Part shown: positions 13,529 to 19,795 of the stretch, piece by piece
How the letters are laid out: every line of letters starts with the position of its first letter
How positions within the stretch are numbered: the stretch's first letter is position 1
Assembly (NCBI GenBank): GCA_036558265.1
Contig: DATBFY010000432.1
Location: forward strand, 1 to 19,795
Length of the DNA stretch: 19,795 nucleotides
Source: RYN-433 sp036558265
Lineage (GTDB): Bacteria > Planctomycetota > Phycisphaerae > Tepidisphaerales > Tepidisphaeraceae
Direction of reading: 5' to 3'
Translations under genes and position numbers: made by a program
The notes under the pieces: generated by a model
Databases searched by the model: none
What the model saw: only the letters and a program-made list of their open reading frames with translations
What the model was told of the DNA's origin: nothing

Positions 13529-16117
13529 TCACCAGAGCCCCGCCTGGCTGGTCCACTGCAGCCACTTATCCCAGTATTCCTTGGGCATCGTGAAGCCACC
13601 GCCCTTGAACGCGTCCGGCGGCATCCGCCGGAGGAGCCACTTGGCCCGTTCGTTGGCGGTCTTGGCCTCGGCGGTCTTGCCCAGGGCACAGTAGGCGTTG
13701 ACGATCTGCACGTACGCCGCCAGCGCGGACGGGTCGTCCTGGTAGCGGAAGGCGGCCATGTCGTAGAGCTTGATCGAGTCCTCGTAGTTGCCCAGGTCGA
13801 AGACGCAGTCGGCGCGGTAGAAGTGGGCGAGCTTGCAGTAGAGCTTGTCCACGTCGGTGATCGGCGGGTTGCGGTGATAGATCTCGATCGCGCGATCGAA
13901 GAGGCCGCGCGCCTTGTTCAGGCGGTCGCGCTTGGCCGACGCGACCTCCACGGGGTCCATTTCGGTCGGATGGGTCGTCGGACGCGTGGCCGGCGGGGGC
14001 GGGACGGCCGAGGCGACCGCCTGCACCGGGCGGGTGGTCGGCTGGGCGCTGCTGACGACCAGCAGCGCCGCGCTCTTGCGATAGCTGTCGCCCATCAGGA
14101 AGACCAGCTCGCCCATGCGGTCATCGTGCGGGTAGCGCTGGGTCAATTCCTCGAGCTTGCCGACCGCTTCCTCGTAGCGGTTGGTTCGATAGAAGAGCTC
14201 GGCCAGCTCGAAGAGCGCCTGCTTGAACTCGGCCGCCTCGGGGGTGATGAGCGGGTTGTTGTCGATCACGCCGTTGAGGACCGCCTCGGCCTTGTTGTAG
14301 AAATCGGGACCCTTGGCGATCAGCGCCTGGGCGAGCGGGACGGCCGACTTGCTGGCGGCCAGCGTGTTGGGGTAGCGGAACTGGTTCCGCTGGTACGCGG
14401 CGATGGCCTTGTCGTAGTTTCCGGCGGCCTGGTACGCCTTGCCCAGGCGCAGCAGCGCGTCGGGCGTGAGCGAATCTTCGGGCCGCTCGGCGGCGAACAG
14501 CTCAAGCGCCGAGATCATGCGCGTGAGGTCCCCGGCTCGGTCGTAGAGCTCGACGCCGCGCCACAGCGCGTCGCCGTAGCCCTTATCGTCGGTCAGCGTC
14601 AGGGCACGGGAGTAAGCGATGTACGCGTCGCCGGCCTTGGATCGGAAATCCCGCACCTGCTGCTCGCGCTTGATCTTCTCGGCGGGCGCGACGTCGGGCA
14701 GGTTGCGCTCGACCTGGTCGGCGCGCTTCTCGTAGACACTGCCCAGGCGCGCGTAAAACGAGGCCGGCAGCGCCGACTTTCCCTCAGCGGCGCCGGCATT
14801 ACCATCCTCGGCCAGCGCCTGCTCGTAGGCCATGACTTCGAGCGCGCCCTGGAAATTGCCGCGCTCGGACAGGATCTGCCCGGCCATCTTCATGCCCAGC
14901 AGCGCGTCCACCTTGTACTTGTGTTTGATCTGCTCGCGGCCGTTGATGTAGTTGGTCACATCGTGCAGGTCGGTCAGGCCGGGGTCGTCCTCGCCCTGGC
15001 TGATCCGGCAGACGCCGCGCCCCAGGCGCGCCAGCGTGGCGATCTTCGCGTCGGGATGAGTGGTGAGGACGACGTTGTAGAAGGAGTTGGCCTCCTCGGC
15101 GCGCTTGCCCTCCTGGGCGATGCGCCCGAGCAGGTATGCGGCGTCGGCGTCGAGCGGGTGCTGGATCTTGAGCTGCTCGCGCGCCAGGCGCAGGAAACGC
15201 TCGGCATTGGCGGGCTGACCCAGCTTGTATTCGCAATAGCCCAGCCAGTACGAGATCTGGCCCTGGTCCACCGAATCGACGTTGAGGTGAAGCGCCTCCT
15301 CGAGGGTCTGGCGGGCGGTCGCGAACTCGCCCCGATCCACCTGCAGGTGCGCCATCTCCCCCATTGCCCAGGAGCGCTCGGCATCCTTCAGCTCCGCATG
15401 GGACAGGTAGTCTTCAAGCGATGCGGCCGCCCCCGCCTGGTCGTCGCCGCCCAGTTGCAGGTCGATGATCTTGCGCTGGAGGTAAAGCGACTTCGCCGGG
15501 TTCATCATCGCCGCCCGGCGGTAATACATGAGCGACTCGGTCATGCGGCCCAGGGCCTCGTAGCTCTCGGCCAGACGCTGGTTCATCGCCGCGGTGGGCT
15601 TGGCGCCCATTTCCATCGCAATCAGGGATTGTTCGACAATTCTGCGATGATTCTCGGGAATATTGATCTTCTTCTGCTTCTGCCCCAGCTCCAGCGCCTC
15701 CGCGAGCAGCAGGTGGATCTCGGCCTCAGGGTCCTTTTCGAGCTTTTCCCTGGCGAGGAGGCGGTTGAGCTGTTCGATCGCCGCCTCGGGGCGCATCTGG
15801 GTGAGCAGCGTGCGCGCGACCTCGATCTTCTGGTCGATCGACAGGCCCGGCTTGGGATCGATGAAGAGCCACGCGGCCACGCCAAAGAGGGCCACGCTGA
15901 AGACGAGGAGGGGGAGTTGCCACAGTTCGCGGAGACGACCCCACTGTGCGGGGGGTTTGGGGGCGCGCTGTCTTACCGGGGCCGGCGCGGGCTTGGAACC
16001 GCCTCGGCGGGCCGGGCCGTCCGGGTCGCCGCTCTTGGCGCCGCCCGCGCCTTCGGCCCGCTCCCGGGTCGTCCGATCCGCTCGCGCTGATGCCTGCGAC
16101 GACGACGCCATCCGCAT
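13529..16117 (-). CDS. Large membrane-anchored TPR protein at the head of the flagellar run
   Basis: The 862-residue product has a disordered, Ala/Pro/Arg-rich N-terminus (about 1-60), a single membrane segment at about 67-86, and then many tetratricopeptide repeats up to about residue 800. Examples are ARTLLTQMRPEAAIEQLNRLL, YEALGRMTESLMYYRRAAMM, LLRLGKAYQAAGNYDKAIAAYQRN and CVFDLGNYEDSIKLYDMAAFRYQDDP. The C-terminal part faces the periplasm if the basic N-terminus stays inside; this is inferred. The ATG at 16117 follows AGGGAAGG; ATG 16111 is an alternative. Being 16 bases upstream of flgN suggests a motility or assembly link. I do not recognise a named family, and a general cell-envelope scaffold is equally possible. 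Confidence 0.85.
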   Translation of the reverse strand: MRMASSSQASARADRTTRERAEGAGGAKSGDPDGPARRGGSKPAPAPVRQRAPKPPAQWGRLRELWQLPLLVFSVALFGVAAWLFIDPKPGLSIDQKIEVARTLLTQMRPEAAIEQLNRLLAREKLEKDPEAEIHLLLAEALELGQKQKKINIPENHRRIVEQSLIAMEMGAKPTAAMNQRLAESYEALGRMTESLMYYRRAAMMNPAKSLYLQRKIIDLQLGGDDQAGAAASLEDYLSHAELKDAERSWAMGEMAHLQVDRGEFATARQTLEEALHLNVDSVDQGQISYWLGYCEYKLGQPANAERFLRLAREQLKIQHPLDADAAYLLGRIAQEGKRAEEANSFYNVVLTTHPDAKIATLARLGRGVCRISQGEDDPGLTDLHDVTNYINGREQIKHKYKVDALLGMKMAGQILSERGNFQGALEVMAYEQALAEDGNAGAAEGKSALPASFYARLGSVYEKRADQVERNLPDVAPAEKIKREQQVRDFRSKAGDAYIAYSRALTLTDDKGYGDALWRGVELYDRAGDLTRMISALELFAAERPEDSLTPDALLRLGKAYQAAGNYDKAIAAYQRNQFRYPNTLAASKSAVPLAQALIAKGPDFYNKAEAVLNGVIDNNPLITPEAAEFKQALFELAELFYRTNRYEEAVGKLEELTQRYPHDDRMGELVFLMGDSYRKSAALLVVSSAQPTTRPVQAVASAVPPPPATRPTTHPTEMDPVEVASAKRDRLNKARGLFDRAIEIYHRNPPITDVDKLYCKLAHFYRADCVFDLGNYEDSIKLYDMAAFRYQDDPSALAAYVQIVNAYCALGKTAEAKTANERAKWLLRRMPPDAFKGGGFTMPKEYWDKWLQWTSQAGLW

Positions 16118-16520
16118 CCATGCCTTCCCTGTTCACGCCGGATCGTCCATGATCCACGGCGCCCCTCGCGACCACCATCCACATCCGAGCCGCGAAGGGG
16201 ATGCAATTCTTCTCACCCCGAGCGAACGCAGGTCCGCGCGCGTTCGATCGAAGCCGTTTCAGCAATGTAACCGCCGAAGGTTCAAAGGCAAGCACGGTTC
16301 GCGGCGCAATTCGCACATTCACAATGCGTCCACAACAATCCGAGTTGTCCACGGGGCCCGCAAGGCGCGAAAGGAGTGTCGACATCGTCGTCAAATTCGA
16401 CTTGAATTCGCGCCAAGCGAAGGGAGACACTTCCGGAATTCCTGATCCCCAATTGCTTTGCGCCCACCCGCGGATGAGCTAGACTTTCGGACCTAAGGGC
16501 AAGAGGCCCTGCGCGATCCC
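16118..16520. other. Divergent 400-base regulatory spacer
   Basis: It separates the 14-gene minus-strand run from the plus-strand response regulator, so it should hold promoters for both. I see no gene in it. On the plus strand, TTGCGC (16458-16463), a 16-base gap and TAGACT (16480-16485) form a weak sigma-70-like promoter for the response regulator. A small stem AGGGC/GCCCT (16496-16510) lies between that and its start codon. A candidate sigma-54 motif for the minus strand is listed separately. The spacer is less GC-rich than the genes on either side. Confidence 0.5.
16262..16277 (-). promoter_or_regulatory. Weak candidate sigma-54 promoter for the TPR-flgN run
   Basis: On the minus strand this reads TCGGCGGTTACATTGC, with exact GG-N10-GC spacing and a perfect TTGC -12 half. 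The -24 half is poor (CGGCGG against TGGCAC). It would start transcription near 16250, about 130 bases before the TPR start codon. In GC-rich DNA this could be chance. Confidence 0.25.
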
Positions 16521-16919
16521 ATGAAGAATCTTTCCCCCCCAGGTCGGCGCCTTCGCATCATGTTGATCGAGGACCACGCCGACACCTTGGAGACCGTCAG
16601 CCTGCTGCTGCGCAAGTCCGGGCACGAGGTCGTCACCGCCGCCTGTTGCGCCGAGGCGCGGGCGCGCGCCGCCAGCGAGGATGAAATCGAAGCGGTGGTC
16701 GGGGACCTGGGTTTGCCGGACGGAGACGGCGTGGACCTCCTGGTGGAACTCAAGCGCCAGTACGGGTGCCCGACGATCGCCCTGACCGCTTACGGGATGG
16801 ACGCCGACGTGAAGCGCTGCGCCGCCGCCGGCATCGACCGCCACCTGCTCAAGCCGGTAGGCGTGATCGAGCTTACCGGCGCCATCGAAGCGCTGTGCGC
16901 CAATGGCAACGGCGCCTGA
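16521..16919 (+). CDS. Single-domain response regulator (CheY-like receiver)
   Basis: The 132-residue product is a lone receiver domain with no output domain. Key residues are intact: the acidic pocket E17/D18 in LIEDHAD, phospho-acceptor D62 in VVGDLGLPDGDG, T89 in ALTAYG and K111 in LLKPV. The sequence around D62 and the ALTAYG strand looks more like receivers attached to hybrid histidine kinases than like chemotaxis CheY. It probably takes a phosphate from a kinase elsewhere and acts by protein contact. It is transcribed away from the flagellar run across a shared spacer. No partner kinase is adjacent, and no strong SD precedes the ATG. Confidence 0.88.
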   Translation: MKNLSPPGRRLRIMLIEDHADTLETVSLLLRKSGHEVVTAACCAEARARAASEDEIEAVVGDLGLPDGDGVDLLVELKRQYGCPTIALTAYGMDADVKRCAAAGIDRHLLKPVGVIELTGAIEALCANGNGA

Positions 16920-16946
16920 GCCTCTCGCCGATTGTCCGCCCCCTCT

Positions 16947-17471
16947 TCAACCCCCCGCGATCACCTGACCCGCGACCGAGATGAACCGCATCCGCGCCTC
17001 GTAGAGCGCCGTATCGAGGAACTGCTGCTCCTCGGGCGTCAGGTTGTTCTTTGTCTTTTCCTCCAGCACGCCCAGCGTATCGATCAGGTGCTTGGCCATG
17101 TCCATGTTGGACATCTCATCGCCGCCGGCACGTCCGCCCATGTCGCTCAGGTAGAACAGCGTCTGCGTCACCAGTGACTGTGCCAGAGAGGGGATTCCCG
17201 CCGCCGGCAGCTCGCGCTCGCCCCGCGCGCCGGCGCGGGCCCGCCCGCCCGTGCGCGTGCCGGCGGCGGCAGCCGCCGCGCCCGCAGGTACACCCGCCAT
17301 CGGCGCCGCCGTCGCGGGCACGACACCCGCGGGCGTGACCGCGGCGGACTGGCTGGCGGCGGCACGCTCGTCCGCACGCCGCTTCTCCTCCTCCTCAAGG
17401 CGCCTCTTCTCCTCCTGAGCCTGCTTCTTCCAGTCCAGGTCGATGTGCAACGAGCTCTTTTCTTCCGCCAT
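16947..17471 (-). CDS. DUF1844 domain protein
   Basis: The 174-residue product has a charged helical N-terminus (about 1-40, LDWKKQAQEEKRRLEEEEKRRADE), an Ala/Gly/Pro-rich linker (about 41-90) and a C-terminal DUF1844 region (about 93-165). That region contains PSLAQSLVTQTLFYLSDMGG, AKHLIDTLGVLEEKTKNNLTPEEQQFLDTAL. DUF1844 is common in Planctomycetota and related phyla, and its function is unknown. I chose ATG 17471 because GGAGAT precedes it, while the longer frame has none. It is convergent with the response regulator, with a 27-base gap in which I see no terminator hairpin, and divergent from the DUF1080 gene. Confidence 0.85.
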   Translation of the reverse strand: MAEEKSSLHIDLDWKKQAQEEKRRLEEEEKRRADERAAASQSAAVTPAGVVPATAAPMAGVPAGAAAAAAGTRTGGRARAGARGERELPAAGIPSLAQSLVTQTLFYLSDMGGRAGGDEMSNMDMAKHLIDTLGVLEEKTKNNLTPEEQQFLDTALYEARMRFISVAGQVIAGG

Positions 17472-17543
17472 GGCCACTGATCTCCGCAAAGGTCGTCGCG
17501 AACGATTGTGACCCTTGCCCGGTCAGAGGTCAATTGCGGAAAG

Positions 17544-17562
17544 CATTGGCGGGCCGGCAATG
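17544..17562. promoter_or_regulatory. Near-perfect 19-base palindrome in a divergent promoter region
   Basis: CATTGGCGGGCCGGCAATG is a palindrome apart from one mismatched pair and the central base. It lies in the 109-base region between the DUF1844 start (minus) and the DUF1080 start (plus), 18 bases before the latter. Its form suits a dimeric repressor site, but no regulator is known. Confidence 0.35.
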
Positions 17563-17580
17563 GCGGGTTAAAACGACCGC

Positions 17581-18357
17581 ATGAACCTCACGTATTCCTC
17601 CGTCGCTGCCATCGTCGTCGTCGTCGTCGCGCTCGCCGCGTTCTCGACTGCCGCCCTGGCGAATGAACCGGGCAAGACCTCACCGCCCGCTGCCCAACCC
17701 GCGCCGCAGAACGCGCCGCCCGAGCCCCAGGACATGAAGCCTCTCTTCAACGGCAAGGATCTTGCGGGCTGGTCCGGGCATCCGAAACTCTGGACCGTCA
17801 AGGACGGCGTCATCCATGGCGAAACGACCGCGCAGAACAAGGCCCCGGGCAACACGTTCCTGATCTATACCGGCGGTGACGACAAGAACCCCCAGACCTT
17901 CGCCGACTTCGAACTGCGCCTCTCGTTCAAGCTCCAGGGCGGCAATAGCGGCGTCCAGTACCGCTCGAAACACCTCGTCGGCCACAAGGACAACGCATGG
18001 GTCGTAGCCGGTTACCAGGCCGAGATCGCCGGCCTGCCGGGCAAGGACGGCTTCCTCTATAACGAGAAGGGCCCCAAGGGCCGCGGCTACGCGAGCAAGT
18101 CCAACTACCTCGCGTGGGTGGGCGACAAGGTCGAGATCGGCCCTGACGGGATCTCCAAGGTCGTCGGCTCGCTCGGCGAGAACGGCGCGATCGCCGCCGC
18201 CCTGAAGAAGACCGACTGGAACGACTACGTCATCATCGCTAAGGGCAATCACCTCCAGCACTTCATCAACGGCGTGCAGACGATCGACTGCGTCGACGAC
18301 GACGCCAGGAACCGCGCGAGCTCAGGCATCATTGTTTTTCAGATCCACGTGGGGTAG
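17581..18357 (+). CDS. Secreted DUF1080 (3-keto-disaccharide hydrolase) protein, ends early at an amber codon
   Basis: DUF1080 proteins have a concanavalin-like jelly-roll fold. Some hydrolyse 3-keto-glycosides outside the cytoplasm, and planctomycetes carry many copies. The 258 residues start with a signal peptide (about 1-27, ending AALA). The family signature LFNGKDLAGW lies at 55-64, then ELRLSFKLQGGNSGVQYRS and W-rich strands, and finally SSGIIVFQIHVG at the end. The family normally continues with a last strand of the form PMxVxFRDIRLKQL. Here a TAG follows HVG, and that strand is encoded in frame just after it (see next entry). The product is therefore either truncated by one strand or made by readthrough. 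No strong SD is seen. Confidence 0.85.
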   Translation: MNLTYSSVAAIVVVVVALAAFSTAALANEPGKTSPPAAQPAPQNAPPEPQDMKPLFNGKDLAGWSGHPKLWTVKDGVIHGETTAQNKAPGNTFLIYTGGDDKNPQTFADFELRLSFKLQGGNSGVQYRSKHLVGHKDNAWVVAGYQAEIAGLPGKDGFLYNEKGPKGRGYASKSNYLAWVGDKVEIGPDGISKVVGSLGENGAIAAALKKTDWNDYVIIAKGNHLQHFINGVQTIDCVDDDARNRASSGIIVFQIHVG

Positions 18358-18411
18358 CTGATGGTGGTGGAGTTCAGGGATGTGCGGATCAAGCAGTTTG
18401 GTGCAAAGTGA
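18355..18411 (+). other. In-frame amber codon followed by the missing DUF1080 C-terminal strand
   Basis: TAG at 18355-18357 is followed in the same frame by 17 sense codons, LMVVEFRDVRIKQFGAK, and then TGA (18409-18411). These residues match the usual last strand of the DUF1080 fold, so the original stop was almost certainly the TGA. The intact gene would overlap the 3' end of the convergent dnaJ-like gene by 23 bases. Causes could be a point mutation, a sequencing error or readthrough. Confidence 0.8.
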
Positions 18412-19054
18412 CTCTCACGTGCGTTTTGAGCCACATGTTCCTGATCCCCAGGTGCCTCAGCGACGTCTCGATCACGGTACCTTCGGCCGCGTTGGCGGGG
18501 ACCGTGACGTCGACGCGCGCCTTCTCCCACACCGTGCCGTGACCGTCGCAGGCGTCGCAGAAGAAGTACCCGGTCCGTCCCGTGCCGCCACATCGCCCGC
18601 AGACGCGCGCGACCGGCACCACCATCGGCACGGTGCCGCCCTTGGCCGCTTGCCGGGGCGTCAGCACGATCTCGACGTTCAGCTCCCGCGCCGGGTGCGA
18701 CTTGGGCGCGCGGTCGATGTAGTTGTTGAGGATGTGAGCCAGGATCTCTTCGCTTCCCGGGTGAACCGTCGCGAAGTTGCCGAACAGGTCCATCACGCCG
18801 CCGACGAGCGGTTCGGGGGCCTCGTCCGTCGTCCGCACCTCGTCCGCCAGTGAAAGCCGCCGGTCGTAGTCGGCCTTGCGCGAGGCGTGCGCCAGCGTAT
18901 CGTACGCCTCCTTGACCCGCGCGAACTGCTCGGCCCCCTCCGCTCCGGTCACGTCGGGATGGAAGCGCAGGGACAACCGCCGATACGCCCTTTTGATCTG
19001 CGTCATTCCCGAGTCCCGCGAGATCCCCAGCAAGAGGTAGTAATCGTCCATCAT
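18389..19054 (-). CDS. Short DnaJ-type co-chaperone with a single zinc module
   Basis: J-domain proteins stimulate the ATPase of DnaK (Hsp70). The 221-residue product has a J domain at about 4-68, with the HPD motif at 32-34. A linker (about 70-130) contains LFGNF. Next comes a reduced Cys-rich region with two CxxCxGxG motifs, CGRCGGTG from 152 and CDACDGHG from 166, enough for one zinc ion. A short beta domain at 178-218 resembles the DnaJ substrate-binding part. Classic DnaJ is about 375 residues with four such motifs and a dimerisation domain, so this is a shortened class. The ATG at 19054 follows GGAGG. No grpE or dnaK is nearby. Confidence 0.88.
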   Translation of the reverse strand: MMDDYYLLLGISRDSGMTQIKRAYRRLSLRFHPDVTGAEGAEQFARVKEAYDTLAHASRKADYDRRLSLADEVRTTDEAPEPLVGGVMDLFGNFATVHPGSEEILAHILNNYIDRAPKSHPARELNVEIVLTPRQAAKGGTVPMVVPVARVCGRCGGTGRTGYFFCDACDGHGTVWEKARVDVTVPANAAEGTVIETSLRHLGIRNMWLKTHVRVTLHQTA

Positions 19055-19151
19055 GACAACCTCCGTGTGTCGCGCCCGCCATTCTACTGCCGCGTACCCG
19101 AGCGGATGAACCTTATTTGTTGGCGCCACCCGCTTCCCTCCCGCACGGGTC

Positions 19152-19187
19152 CACGGTAAACCAGCCCGCATGATGCGATTTACCGTG
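19152..19187. promoter_or_regulatory. 9-base inverted repeat around the sulfatase start codon
   Basis: CACGGTAAA (19152-19160) and TTTACCGTG (19179-19187) are exact reverse complements. The 18-base loop contains the sulfatase ATG ATG (19170-19175). In the mRNA this would present or hide the start codon in a hairpin loop. In DNA it could be an operator. No SD is seen in the loop. Confidence 0.5.
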
Positions 19188-19795
19188 CTGATCGCGTTTC
19201 TAATCTGGTTGACCCCGCTCGCCCACGCGGCTGATCCCAGGCCCAACATCGTTTTCATTTTGGCCGACGATCTGGGTTACGGCGACCTCGGCTGTTACGG
19301 CCAGCAACAGATCAAGACACCAAACATCGATCGCCTGGCCACCGAGGGCCTGCGTTTCACCCAAGCATACGCCGGCGCGACCGTGTGTGCCCCGTCGCGC
19401 TGCTGCCTGATGACCGGCTTGCACGGCGGCCACGCGCGGATCCGCGGCAACAAGCGCGTGGCGCTCCAAGCCACCGACGTGACCGTCGCCGATGTCCTCA
19501 AGCGGGCCGGCTACGCCACCGCGCTCTTTGGCAAGTGGGGTCTGGGACAGGCCGACGACGCCGGCTCCCCGAACAAACATGGCTTCGACTTCTTTTTCGG
19601 CTACGCGGACCAGACGCACGCCCACAACTATTACCCGACGTATCTTTGGCGCAACGATCAGAAGTTCCCGCTGCCCAACGTGGTCCCCTCCAACCCTGCC
19701 TGGAAGTTCGGCCAAGGGGTCGCCACGGAGAAAAAGGCCTGGTCGCACGACGTAATTGCAGGGCAGGCCATCGATTGGCTCAAGGCCAACCATGA
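19170..19795 (+). CDS. Secreted type I sulfatase, C-terminus missing (runs off right edge)
   Basis: Type I sulfatases remove sulfate esters from polysaccharides or other substrates using a formylglycine made from Cys or Ser. The 208 visible residues begin with a signal peptide (about 1-20, ending AHA). NIVFILADDLGYGDLGCYG follows at about 26-44, with the metal-binding D33/D34. The maturation motif CAPSR is at 73-77, with C73 the residue to be oxidised, in CAPSRCCLMTG. Further on are GKWGLG and KHGFDFFFGY, both typical of planctomycete arylsulfatases. An anaerobic or aerobic maturase is needed elsewhere. It is divergent from the dnaJ-like gene by 115 bases. Substrate cannot be told from the sequence. 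Confidence 0.93.
   Translation, partial: MMRFTVLIAFLIWLTPLAHAADPRPNIVFILADDLGYGDLGCYGQQQIKTPNIDRLATEGLRFTQAYAGATVCAPSRCCLMTGLHGGHARIRGNKRVALQATDVTVADVLKRAGYATALFGKWGLGQADDAGSPNKHGFDFFFGYADQTHAHNYYPTYLWRNDQKFPLPNVVPSNPAWKFGQGVATEKKAWSHDVIAGQAIDWLKANH

Noticed and set aside
13823..16090. Plus-strand frame of 755 residues
   Set aside because: It is the shadow of the TPR protein gene. It has no domains, and the minus-strand reading has clear TPRs, a membrane segment and an SD.
16330..16362. DnaA boxes and replication origin (GTTGTCCACG and nearby TCCACAAC)
   Set aside because: Each has two or more mismatches to TTATCCACA, there are only two, and no dnaA, dnaN or AT-rich unwinding region is near.

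Overview
The window is GC-rich bacterial DNA that most resembles a planctomycete, probably of the class Phycisphaerae. This is inferred from gene content: an arylsulfatase with a secretion signal, a secreted DUF1080 (3-keto-disaccharide hydrolase) protein, a planctomycete-style thioredoxin-like protein, a DUF1844 protein, and a flagellar operon whose start codons often lack a Shine-Dalgarno (SD) sequence. No 16S or other marker gene is present, so this placement is not proven. I saw no tRNA, rRNA, CRISPR array or insertion sequence.

Layout. The minus strand from about 16117 down to 1285 reads as one continuous run of 14 genes: a membrane-anchored TPR protein, FlgN, a soluble histidine kinase, an NtrC-type sigma-54 activator, then flgB, flgC, fliE, fliF, fliG, fliH, fliI, fliJ, a YlxF/MotE-like protein and fliK. 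The order from flgB to fliK is the one known from the Bacillus subtilis fla/che operon. The products build the rod (FlgB, FlgC, FliE), the MS ring (FliF), the rotor switch (FliG) and the export ATPase complex (FliH, FliI, FliJ), plus the hook-length ruler (FliK) and an export chaperone (FlgN). The kinase and activator are the likely FlrB/FlrC-type switch for the cluster. A near-consensus sigma-54 motif sits just in front of flgB. After fliK the operon stops at a 700-base spacer full of repeats, and a truncated thioredoxin-like gene leaves the left edge.

To the right of the flagellar run lie a single-domain response regulator (+), a DUF1844 protein (-), a DUF1080 protein (+) with an in-frame amber codon just before its last conserved strand, a short DnaJ-type co-chaperone (-) and a truncated sulfatase (+).

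The most unusual feature is the intergenic DNA of the flagellar operon. Most spacers hold one of two kinds of structure. The first is an array with a strict 7-base period whose unit sequence differs from spacer to spacer (723, 5616, 6368, 9650, 10131, 12107 and 13003). The second is a compact hairpin with a 7- to 11-base perfect stem and a short loop (3005, 4220, 9287, 10627). These replace the usual ribosome-binding region in front of several genes.
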